Virus record (IMG/VR): IMGVR_UViG_3300009183_000033
Location: 1-33,675 of that record
Reading direction: 5' to 3' (one strand)
Source: a virus
DNA: 33,675 nt
The position numbers and the translations under genes are program-made. The notes below the pieces were generated by a model. That model ran no database searches and was not told where the DNA came from. It was given only the letters and a program-made list of their open reading frames with translations. The first letter of the stretch is position 1, and each line of letters opens with the position of its first letter. Below, in pieces: positions 15,441 through 20,748 of this stretch.

Positions 15441-16715
15441 TTATCCCATCCAACCGCCTGCCATTGCAACTTGTGCCTTGGGCTTGCGTTTAGGTGTGTC
15501 TTGAATCATCAGGGCAATGTAGCGAAATGCGTCTGCCCCGTGCGAATAGTGGTCATGTAATGGGTTGCGGCTGAACTGTCCTGTTACTAGGTCAACCTCA
15601 TATCGGTAGTGGCGCAAGCAGTTAATCCCCTCTGCGGCGTGTTCACGGTCAAACCAACAGCTTGGGAATATTGTCCTAGCGGCGTTGATTGAGTCAAGGA
15701 TTGGCACTCTGGGCAGAATTCGCGTCTTATATCCTGCCGCCCTCACAATGTCATCAATAGAACGCCCAGCCGCTGCTAGTGTTTGGTTCTCAGCGTCATG
15801 GGGTAGCCACACCGTGTCGTACACATAGCCAAAGGTCTGCATGGTTGCCAAGTAATGGGTCATGGTCTTTTGGCTATCCTCAATGTACCTAATCAGGCGG
15901 GTTTCCATGCCCACAAACTGCAAGAACCAGATTGATGTGCTGTCAGACCAGCCAAGGTCAAAGATGGCGTGGACAGGCTTTGTAGCGTCATAAGCCACAC
16001 GGGTTAGCCTGCCCTCCACTTCAGCCTGTTGTAGTTCCTTGGCAAAGATAGCCCCATCAACCGATTGGCGGCATAAGCCCTCCCATACTTGGTTATAGGC
16101 TTCAAGGTCACGGTTTCTAAGTGCATCCTTTTCCAGCTTCAGCGTGTCAGGAAACCAAGGATTGTCTGACCAGTTGATCTTGATTTGTATGCAGTCATCA
16201 GGCGGGTTAAGCACAAACCGCTGATAAGTTTCATCTGTTTCCAACTCAGGATTGAACGAAATCCATATTTCGCTACCCTGCTTGCGAATCGTTGGGATCA
16301 AGATGTTCCAGCTTAATCGGCTAGTGGTCTGGGCTTCCTCTACCCAACAAATGTCTACGCCCTCATAGGATTTGATGTTGGCAATGTTGTTCTTCAAGCC
16401 AGCAAAGGCAAACTCTGTACCGTTCCTGCCCCTGATGCTGTTTTGGGTTATCTCATAGAAACCAAGCAATCCAAGAGTTTCAATCTGGTCACAAAGTAAC
16501 TTGTGGACTGAATCCTTGATGCTGGTCTGAAATTCTCGCGCACACAGAATGCGTAACTGGTCTTTAGCGCCCTTGATCAGTAACGCCCTAGCTATGCCCC
16601 ATGACTTAGCCCCACCCCTGCCGCCGTAGGCTACCTTATAGCGGGATGGCTTGAACAAGCCTTGTAACTTGATTGGAAACTCAGCATTGGCAATGGCGCT
16701 TGATACATCACTCAT
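15441..16715 (-). CDS. Terminase large subunit (PBSX/phage terminase-3 type)
   Basis: The 424-residue ATPase-nuclease packages DNA into the head through the portal. Visible motifs are a Walker A variant YGGRGGAKS (residues 30-38), Walker B with catalytic glutamates VDICWVEEA (120-128), and a coupling segment WISFNPE (151-157). The RNase H-like nuclease domain starts IFDLGWSDSTSIW (D253) and has a late acidic motif HGADAFRYIALM. Length and motifs fit the PBSX-type large terminases rather than P22 gp2 (499 aa). It overlaps the small subunit by 8 bp. Confidence 0.93.
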   Translation of the reverse strand: MSDVSSAIANAEFPIKLQGLFKPSRYKVAYGGRGGAKSWGIARALLIKGAKDQLRILCAREFQTSIKDSVHKLLCDQIETLGLLGFYEITQNSIRGRNGTEFAFAGLKNNIANIKSYEGVDICWVEEAQTTSRLSWNILIPTIRKQGSEIWISFNPELETDETYQRFVLNPPDDCIQIKINWSDNPWFPDTLKLEKDALRNRDLEAYNQVWEGLCRQSVDGAIFAKELQQAEVEGRLTRVAYDATKPVHAIFDLGWSDSTSIWFLQFVGMETRLIRYIEDSQKTMTHYLATMQTFGYVYDTVWLPHDAENQTLAAAGRSIDDIVRAAGYKTRILPRVPILDSINAARTIFPSCWFDREHAAEGINCLRHYRYEVDLVTGQFSRNPLHDHYSHGADAFRYIALMIQDTPKRKPKAQVAMAGGWMG

Positions 16716-17127
16716 TGGGCTTTACAAATGTCACCTGAATACCTGTAAGCAATGGCGCACCGTCCGCGCCCGTGATTTCTTGCTTTGTGCTTTCCCGATA
16801 CTTCTTTGGAAACCTTGCAGCCATTGACCGCGACCATAGCGATGGGTTCAAACGATCACTTTCCTTGTTCTCCACCATGTAGGCTTGGGCTTGTTCTTCC
16901 CACCATGCTTGCTCATATCCCTTGGCATCCTCCAAGGCTTGCGAAAATTCAGGATGCCTATCACGCCATTCGTACAATGTTCTTACTGGCGTTTGCAATT
17001 GGTAACATATTTGCTCAATAGATTTACCAATGCGTCCTAATTCCACAACCTTGTCGCAATATGCTGGATCATAGGTAGATGGGCGACCTACTGGGCGCTT
17101 TTCTAGGACGGGTACGGTATCGGTCAT
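16708..17127 (-). CDS. Terminase small subunit
   Basis: The 139-residue product has an N-terminal DNA-binding region (KRPVGRPSTYDPAYCDKVVE) followed by a helix-turn-helix (GKSIEQICYQLQTPVRTLYE WR), then a helical part (HPEFSQALEDAKGYEQAWWE). The tail is typical of terminase small subunits (SRSMAARFPKKYRESTKQE, then TGADGAPLLTGIQVTFV). It would recognise the packaging site and activate the large subunit. The start overlaps the stop of the upstream 51-aa gene by 4 bp (ATGA), and its end overlaps terL, so all three are probably translationally coupled. Confidence 0.88.
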   Translation of the reverse strand: MTDTVPVLEKRPVGRPSTYDPAYCDKVVELGRIGKSIEQICYQLQTPVRTLYEWRDRHPEFSQALEDAKGYEQAWWEEQAQAYMVENKESDRLNPSLWSRSMAARFPKKYRESTKQEITGADGAPLLTGIQVTFVKPNE

Positions 17128-17279
17128 TTCTTTTTCGGCGCGGCTTTTTTAGCCTTTTCCGCTTCTCTCTTAACCGAATAACCAATGGCAACAGCTTGCT
17201 TTGCAGGCTTGCCAGCTTCTATTTCAGCCTTGATGTTCGCTTTCAGCGCCTTGGGTGTCATTGACTTGATCAGCGGCAT
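17124..17279 (-). CDS. Small basic protein (51 aa), DUF6496-like
   Basis: A short frame from the ATG at 17279 encodes 51 residues beginning MPLIKSMTPKALKANIKAEI, then a GKPAKQAVAIGYSVKREAEK core and a lysine/alanine tail ending APKKK. The (S/P)xKQAVAIGYS pattern recurs in small basic proteins of many environmental phages and resembles DUF6496. The protein could bind DNA or RNA, which is an inference from charge. It overlaps the 62-aa gene upstream by 56 bp in another frame and the small terminase by 4 bp (ATGA). Confidence 0.72.
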   Translation of the reverse strand: MPLIKSMTPKALKANIKAEIEAGKPAKQAVAIGYSVKREAEKAKKAAPKKK

Positions 17280-17412
17280 TTGGTTTCTCCAATTCGTTTA
17301 ACCAATATTGACAGTCCTGAATTGCCCCGCCAATCGCATGGAGGTTTAACTCCAATTGCTTGGCTTGGGCAGTCAAAAACTCAATGCGGCTTTTTAGTGA
17401 TTCAACGTTCAA
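17224..17412 (-). CDS. Small coiled-coil protein (62 aa)
   Basis: The frame starts at a TTG whose TTGA overlaps the stop of the preceding gene. The product MNVESLKSRIEFLTAQAKQL continues with ELNLHAIGGAIQDCQYWLNE, a heptad-like helix with the AIGGAIQDC.YWL motif seen in many small phage proteins of unknown function. It ends in an acidic, disordered tail. Its last 56 bp overlap the next small gene. The non-ATG start and overlap lower confidence in exact limits, but the coherent heptad pattern supports it as real. Confidence 0.62.
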   Translation of the reverse strand: MNVESLKSRIEFLTAQAKQLELNLHAIGGAIQDCQYWLNELEKPNAADQVNDTQGAESEHQG

Positions 17413-17885
17413 GCTGCACCATGCACAATGGAAAAGTTGATGATTACAGCTTCAGAATATGAAGTGGCAGTAGTCAAATTTCGCAATGTAATCAAGGCAG
17501 AACCAGCAGCCAAGTAAGAAACGTAAGTGGTGTATGCACCAGCCGCGCTACCAGTTGTATTACTAGAAACATTGACAATAATTGTGTCATTGATGGAGAT
17601 TGTGCTGTTGGTCAAAATGAACGACACAGCGGTGCTTCCTGCCAACGCTGCATTGTTCATTGTGATGCGGCCAGCAGACTTGTTAAGAGTTACCCCTGTG
17701 GACTTGTCTGTTAGCTGCGTAACCGCACCTTGTCCGGCTGCTGAATAACCAATTTCGCTGGTGGCATACACGGTTGTGCCAATAACAGTTGATGGTGTGG
17801 TTGCACCAATAGGGGTGTTGTCTAGTGTTCCACCCACGATTTCTTGGTCTTTGTACGCTGCGCCAATTGCAATTGAGTTTGACAT
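17409..17885 (-). CDS. Beta-rich putative virion protein with GATTPST motif
   Basis: The 158-residue product MSNSIAIGAAYKDQEIVGGT contains a GATTPST motif at residues 27-33, shared with residues 63-69 of the large tail fibre. A Thr/Ser/Ala/Asn-rich beta region follows (GRITMNNAALAGSTAVSFIL, STISINDTIIVNVSSN, TTATSYSEAVIINFSIVHG). The last part resembles the closing strands of phage fibre or head-decoration proteins. The position among small genes ahead of the terminase is unusual for a fibre. The SD is AAAGGAAAA, 5 bases before the ATG. Confidence 0.7.
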   Translation of the reverse strand: MSNSIAIGAAYKDQEIVGGTLDNTPIGATTPSTVIGTTVYATSEIGYSAAGQGAVTQLTDKSTGVTLNKSAGRITMNNAALAGSTAVSFILTNSTISINDTIIVNVSSNTTGSAAGAYTTYVSYLAAGSALITLRNLTTATSYSEAVIINFSIVHGAA

Positions 17886-17896
17886 GATATTTTCCT

Positions 17897-18169
17897 TTAA
17901 CAGTTCCAGTTTTTAAGGGATGCCTTGGCTCTTTCCGCTGGGCCTTTGGCGTTTTTAACTACTCCCTCCATCCTAGCGCAAAAACTGGCTTTTCGTCCAG
18001 CATCTGCTTTAGTCTTGGGGTTGGGGGCAGGCGGTTTAAGATTTGAATTGTTCTTTGCGTTGTATTCAGCACGACCTTTAGCAGTCATTCCAGCACCCTT
18101 TTCTGTCGGGTTATAGGTCTTGCCCTTACCCGTGGTGGTGTGTGAAATGGGCTTGTCGTGCTTCTTCAT
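17897..18169 (-). CDS. DUF6321-like basic phage protein
   Basis: This 90-residue, lysine-rich protein contains GRAEYNAKNNSNLKPPAPNP followed by SFCARMEGVVKNAKGPAERA and ends LKNWNC. The KASFCARMxGV...S/ALKxWNC pattern is characteristic of a small family in cyanophages and freshwater phages (DUF6321). No enzymatic motif is visible; two conserved cysteines (C68 and the C-terminal C90) stand out. It overlaps the 53-aa gene by 4 bp (ATGA). The family is recognised from memory and its role is unknown. Confidence 0.72.
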   Translation of the reverse strand: MKKHDKPISHTTTGKGKTYNPTEKGAGMTAKGRAEYNAKNNSNLKPPAPNPKTKADAGRKASFCARMEGVVKNAKGPAERAKASLKNWNC

Positions 18170-18327
18170 TTTTTGGCAGTCTTGGCTGATTGCTTAAATG
18201 CGGCGGCAGTAGGTGCGCCCTTTGCGCCCGGCGTTCTCATGCGTTCAGGCTTTTTGCCCGCAGCCTTTTGCGCCTCTATACGTTCCTGTTTTGCATGAAT
18301 ATTTGCATAAAGTCCAGTTTTTGCCAT
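18166..18327 (-). CDS. Small basic conserved phage protein (53 aa)
   Basis: I place the start at the ATG at 18327 (MAKTGLYANIHAKQERIEAQ) because its A overlaps the TAA of the GroES-like gene (TAATG). The longer frame from 18348 reads back into that gene. The product has a GKKPERMRTPGAKGAPTAAA segment and a Lys-rich end. The pattern MxKTGLYANIHAKQxRI...RxPGxKGAPT is common in tiny phage proteins near head genes. Function unknown; it may bind nucleic acid or be a minor head protein. Confidence 0.72.
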   Translation of the reverse strand: MAKTGLYANIHAKQERIEAQKAAGKKPERMRTPGAKGAPTAAAFKQSAKTAKK

Positions 18328-18584
18328 TACGCCTCCACTACCGCACAAATGTCGGCTTCTTGAATGATTTGATAATCCTGCCCATCAATGTGATGCACAG
18401 GCCAGTTCAGATAATCCCCGTTGCCATACTTGATGAAGTCGCCAACCTGAATTTGATCTGCATCTGGGCCAACCGCAACCACTGTTCCCTCGTTAAATGA
18501 TTCTTTGTTGTTGACATAGATAATGTCTGACAACTTGCGAACATTAGGGCGAACAACTACGCGATCATGCAATGGCTGGATCAT
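18327..18584 (-). CDS. GroES-like co-chaperonin
   Basis: The 85-residue product begins MIQPLHDRVVVRP, matching the GroES hallmark PLHDRVxV. A loop KLSDIIYVNN stands where GroES has its mobile GroEL-binding loop (GGIVLT). Then come GTVVAVGP, VGDFIKYGNG and the closing QEADICAVVEA, equivalent to the ESDILAIVEA end of bacterial GroES. E. coli GroES is 97 residues, and here the roof hairpin is shortened. By analogy with T4 gp31 it may replace or compete with host GroES on GroEL to fold the phage coat protein. The overlap with the 74-aa gene is 20 bp. Confidence 0.9.
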   Translation of the reverse strand: MIQPLHDRVVVRPNVRKLSDIIYVNNKESFNEGTVVAVGPDADQIQVGDFIKYGNGDYLNWPVHHIDGQDYQIIQEADICAVVEA

Positions 18585-18789
18585 TTTTTGGCTTTCTACC
18601 GCGCTTTTTAGGCTCAGAAATAGTGTCGGTCATAATGTCATACACAGGCAAATCGACCATCACACGTTCAATTAATGCGTGTTCTCCGCACCAATCGTTC
18701 ATGTGCCTGTTAATTGTCTGTGGATAACGGCGGCAACTGCCCATGATCTGAGCATTCAGAAAAAACTTACAGTCGGCGCAGCTTGCCAT
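18565..18789 (-). CDS. Cysteine-rich zinc-binding small protein
   Basis: The 74-residue product has MASCADCKFFLNAQIMGSCR followed by RYP and NDWCGEH. Cysteines at 4, 7, 19 and 34 form a CxxC-x11-C-x14-C zinc-site pattern. The C-terminus is a basic KKRGRKPKN AT-hook-like segment, which would favour DNA or RNA binding. CxxCkFf..GxCRRyP...WCGEf proteins are widespread in Pseudomonadota phages with unknown role. Its start overlaps the stop of the 70-aa gene by 1 bp, and its end overlaps the co-chaperonin gene. Confidence 0.75.
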   Translation of the reverse strand: MASCADCKFFLNAQIMGSCRRYPQTINRHMNDWCGEHALIERVMVDLPVYDIMTDTISEPKKRGRKPKNDPAIA

Positions 18790-19001
18790 TACTGGCTACA
18801 TTTCCGATCATGGGTGTAGCAAACGCCGCTTGAACGTCCACCGTCAAATGCCTTGTCAGCACCTGTCATGTTGGTTTTGGCGGCTGGAATGCCCTTTTTA
18901 GCGCTTCCTTGCTCACCTGTGCTGTCTGATGCCTTGGGGTTGCCTGCCATCATTGCTTTTGTGCCGTAACCCTTGGGTTCATTCTTCATCATGTTTTTCA
19001 T
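18789..19001 (-). CDS. Small Gly/Lys/Met-rich protein (70 aa)
   Basis: The product MKNMMKNEPKGYGTKAMMAG is hydrophilic and probably disordered. It has a GADKAFDGGRSSGVCYTHDR end with a lone CYTHDRKC pair of cysteines. An SD (AAGGA) stands 7 bases before the ATG at 19001. I do not recognise the family. It lies in a run of small basic proteins between the ferritin-like gene and the co-chaperonin and is probably co-transcribed with them. Confidence 0.62.
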   Translation of the reverse strand: MKNMMKNEPKGYGTKAMMAGNPKASDSTGEQGSAKKGIPAAKTNMTGADKAFDGGRSSGVCYTHDRKCSQ

Positions 19002-19010
19002 GGTTTTTCC

Positions 19011-19370
19011 TTAGTCAAGATACTTCAGTTTATACAAGGTTGAATTGATCAAGTCGGCGATTTCATCCACCAAATTTTGCAATTCTGTGTCTTGTGGCAG
19101 TTCCTTGCGGGATTCTTCCACAAATTCTTTCATGTTTTCCAAATACTTTACTGGGTCTTTTTCAGTATGAAATTCTTCAGGAAATTTTTTAAGCTGATCA
19201 TATTTGCCCATGTACGCTTCGGCATATCTATCAACCAAGTCAATAATTTTTGCATAATATTTTTTCAACGCCTTATGTTTTGCATAGTTGGTGCTTGACC
19301 AATGCATGAAATGCGTCACCGTTGAACTGTGCAACAGGTGCGCTACGAATTCGGCTACTTCATCATTCAT
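19011..19370 (-). CDS. DUF5856-like ferritin/Dps-type helical protein
   Basis: The 119-residue product is all-helical and reads MNDEVAEFVAHLLHSSTVTH, then FMHWSSTNYAKHKALKKYY, IIDLVDRYAEAYMGKYDQL and TELQNLVDEIADLINSTLYK. The order of HLLHSSTVTH..HW, YAKHKAL..YY and DLVDRYAEAY motifs matches a phage family (DUF5856) related to Dps/ferritin-like four-helix bundles. The spaced His/Asp/Glu residues could bind metal. It is the first gene after the strong terminator and may be the first late gene. An oxidative or iron-handling role is only an inference from the fold. Confidence 0.75.
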   Translation of the reverse strand: MNDEVAEFVAHLLHSSTVTHFMHWSSTNYAKHKALKKYYAKIIDLVDRYAEAYMGKYDQLKKFPEEFHTEKDPVKYLENMKEFVEESRKELPQDTELQNLVDEIADLINSTLYKLKYLD

Positions 19371-19384
19371 ATTGCCACTATATC

Positions 19385-19411
19385 AAAAAAAGGGGGGTTG
19401 CAACACCCCCC
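19385..19411 (-). terminator. Strong intrinsic terminator between early/replication and late genes
   Basis: On the minus strand GGGGGGT-(loop)-ACCCCCC, six G-C pairs plus one A-T, is followed at once by seven T residues (complement of a91-a85). It begins 1-2 bases after the stop of the HNH-like gene. Genes of the same strand resume 15 bp further on, so late genes need either read-through/antitermination or their own promoter. Confidence 0.92.
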
Positions 19412-19412
19412 A

Positions 19413-19796
19413 TCAAGACAACTGCACATCCATTGTAAACGTGGGAATTGGTACGTCAACAGGCCAATTGCCATCATTGAAAAGTTTTGCAACCGTGGCA
19501 ATGTGGGCGTGATGCCACTTTTCCTGTCGTTCTTCTTTGGTCAAGTCTTTGCCTTGATCAATTTCAAAATGGCATTTGAGGCACAACGCAGCCACCAAAT
19601 TGTCATCAGCTTTGATTCCTCTGCCTTTGCCGCCACCCCAATTGGTGTGCGCTGCCTGCACCATATTTCCTGACCCGCAGGCTTGGCAGTCAAGTCCCGC
19701 CACCAGTTTCAGTAATTTTTTGCTTCGGATGTATTGGTGTTTTGCGTACAACGATTGTCTCCAGTGTGGTGAATCTGTGTTCATTAGCGCATTCAA
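19413..19796 (-). CDS. HNH/Ref-like zinc nuclease
   Basis: The 127-residue product has LVAGLDCQACGSGNMVQAAH, then GKGRGIKADDNLVAALC and LKCHFEIDQGKDL. Zinc cysteines are C37, C40, C72 and C75. The AAH (H50), KADDN (D64-D65) and CHxxID (H76) residues fit the HNH nuclease arrangement found in lambdoid DUF968/Ref-like proteins, which act in late DNA processing or recombination. The start (19796, or an internal ATG at 19784) lies 107 bp inside the preceding zinc-ribbon gene. The true start could lie further in, but no ATG is available before the core. It ends just ahead of the terminator. Confidence 0.8.
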   Translation of the reverse strand: MNALMNTDSPHWRQSLYAKHQYIRSKKLLKLVAGLDCQACGSGNMVQAAHTNWGGGKGRGIKADDNLVAALCLKCHFEIDQGKDLTKEERQEKWHHAHIATVAKLFNDGNWPVDVPIPTFTMDVQLS

Positions 19797-19875
19797 GCCT
19801 GCGCCTGCGTGTGTTGCCTGTTGAAACTCGCGTTTCTTTTGTAATCGTCCATGTGCCGCATTCTGGGCATTTCAT
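19690..19875 (-). CDS. NrdR-like zinc-ribbon protein lacking the ATP-cone
   Basis: The 61-residue product MKCPECGTWTITKETRVSTG continues NTRRRRLECANEHRFTTLE. This closely follows the N-terminal zinc ribbon of NrdR (xCPxC...RRRRxCxxCxxRFTTxE), the repressor of ribonucleotide reductase genes. C3, C6, C29 and perhaps H33 would bind zinc. The ATP-cone of NrdR (about 90 further residues) is missing, so nucleotide sensing is not expected. It may bind DNA on its own or be a small regulator. Its last 107 bp overlap the HNH gene in another frame, and its start overlaps the 109-aa gene by 4 bp. Confidence 0.7.
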   Translation of the reverse strand: MKCPECGTWTITKETRVSTGNTRRRRLECANEHRFTTLETIVVRKTPIHPKQKITETGGGT

Positions 19876-20201
19876 TGGTGCGCCCTATCTTGCATCCTAT
19901 TTGTGGCTTCGCGTGTGCGCCAAATCTCAATATCAAGCCTTGCCGCCTCAATTTCCCATTTAAGGGTTTCTTCTTGTTCAATTGCCACCGCCAACCCACT
20001 TAACAGTTTTTGATAAACAGGACTTGCGTAGGCTTCGCGTTCTTGGGCGTTGGCGGCTTCAAACCCCATTTCTAAGGCATCTTTCATCAGCAGCGCCTTT
20101 TGGCTTTTGCGAAATTCTTCAAGATAAACCCGCTGGGCTTTGGCTTCACCAAAAGCTGCGGCTTTATTGCGTATTTCTTGGGCGGCTTGTTCAGGTTTCA
20201 C
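19872..20201 (-). CDS. Conserved helical protein of the replication operon (109 aa)
   Basis: The product MKPEQAAQEIRNKAAAFGEA continues with KAQRVYLEEFRKSQKALLM and AQEREAYASPVYQKLLSGLA, ending in a charged helix (EETLKWEIEAARLDIEIWRT). It is nearly all helical with no cysteines or membrane segment. Proteins with the order RVYLEEFRKSxKAxLM...AQEREAYAxPxY are common beside Holliday-junction-type nucleases in Burkholderiales phages, but I know no function. It overlaps its neighbours on both sides by 4 bp, indicating tight translational coupling. Confidence 0.75.
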   Translation of the reverse strand: MKPEQAAQEIRNKAAAFGEAKAQRVYLEEFRKSQKALLMKDALEMGFEAANAQEREAYASPVYQKLLSGLAVAIEQEETLKWEIEAARLDIEIWRTREATNRMQDRAHQ

Positions 20202-20464
20202 TTCAATATTCCAATCATGCGTAGGGCGGCTTCAGGGCTATCAACCCTTGCCAAGGTACTACCAGACCAATTCTCGAAAAAATCGGCTTGTAGGGCTGTT
20301 AAACGCTTCCTAGCGTCTGTTTTGATCTCCACCAAGAACGTGTGGGACTTGTAGCCAACCAAAAGGTCAACTGGCAGGCTGATGACCCACACAAAAGCGC
20401 CAGCATCCCTTAAAGCCTTAACAATGGCTTCTTGGTTTGCGTCAGTTCTTTTTGCGTGTCTCAT
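20198..20464 (-). CDS. PD-(D/E)XK (VRR-NUC/resolvase-like) nuclease
   Basis: The 88-residue product MRHAKRTDANQEAIVKALRD has an E12 helix, then VDLLVGY with D33, HTFLVEIK with E46 and K48, and a following LTALQADFFENW helix. E-(D)-ExK order and spacing fit compact PD-(D/E)XK nucleases of the VRR-NUC or Holliday-junction-resolvase-like group found in phage recombination operons. It would cleave branched DNA or flaps. It is probably expressed with the replication genes; it overlaps the next gene by 4 bp and the previous one by 23 bp. Confidence 0.82.
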   Translation of the reverse strand: MRHAKRTDANQEAIVKALRDAGAFVWVISLPVDLLVGYKSHTFLVEIKTDARKRLTALQADFFENWSGSTLARVDSPEAALRMIGILK

Positions 20465-20645
20465 GATTCATGTCTTGGCGTAATTGATCAGCGGCGGCGC
20501 GACCACGTTTTTTTGCTATGTCGGATAAGGTCATCTGCCACCACCCAGTGGCTTTCTGTTTGCCCTCCTCTGTCACTTTCTTGCGATACCGCTTGACCCA
20601 TTCCCGCGCTTCCGTGATCCGCATCCACTCTTTCGATGTGTCCAT
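20442..20645 (-). CDS. Conserved basic protein (67 aa), overlapping its upstream gene
   Basis: I start it at the ATG at 20645 (MDTSKEWMRITEAREWVKRY), since AGGGGA stands 5 bases upstream. The TTG at 20648 is an alternative. It continues with KATGWWQMTLSDIAKKRGRA and ends DQLRQDMNHETRKKN. The basic helical pattern EWMRxTEARxWVKRY...DIAxxRGxxAAxxLRxDM looks like a conserved phage protein. Its first 158 bp lie inside the frame of the 86-aa gene (20488-20748), so the two either truly overlap or were once a single gene joined by a frameshift. Confidence 0.68.
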   Translation of the reverse strand: MDTSKEWMRITEAREWVKRYRKKVTEEGKQKATGWWQMTLSDIAKKRGRAAADQLRQDMNHETRKKN

Positions 20646-20748
20646 CAATGTCCCCTGTCATTTCTAGCGCCTTTCTGACTGTGTGGCTTGGGTAAGCTAC
20701 GCCATCGCGCACACGGTCAAGGATAGCCATTGCGTTTTCATAGGTCAT
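20488..20748 (-). CDS. Short conserved protein with an atypical overlapping C-terminus
   Basis: The 86-residue frame starts MTYENAMAILDRVRDGVAYP and continues SHTVRKALEMTGDI. This N-terminal part resembles conserved phage proteins (MxYxxAMAILDRVRxGxxxP...ALxxTGD). After about residue 36 the composition changes to a sequence without obvious pattern (SQESDRGGQTESHWVV), while the +1-shifted frame carries a conserved-looking protein. So either the C-terminal half is only the overlap, or a frameshift joins the two. It overlaps the glycosyltransferase stop by 4 bp (ATGA). Confidence 0.55.
   Translation of the reverse strand: MTYENAMAILDRVRDGVAYPSHTVRKALEMTGDIDGHIERVDADHGSAGMGQAVSQESDRGGQTESHWVVADDLIRHSKKTWSRRR

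Noticed and set aside
19370-19384. TATAGT (minus strand, 19382-19377) as late promoter
   Set aside because: It is too near the ATG at 19370 and has no -35; the region before it is the terminator.
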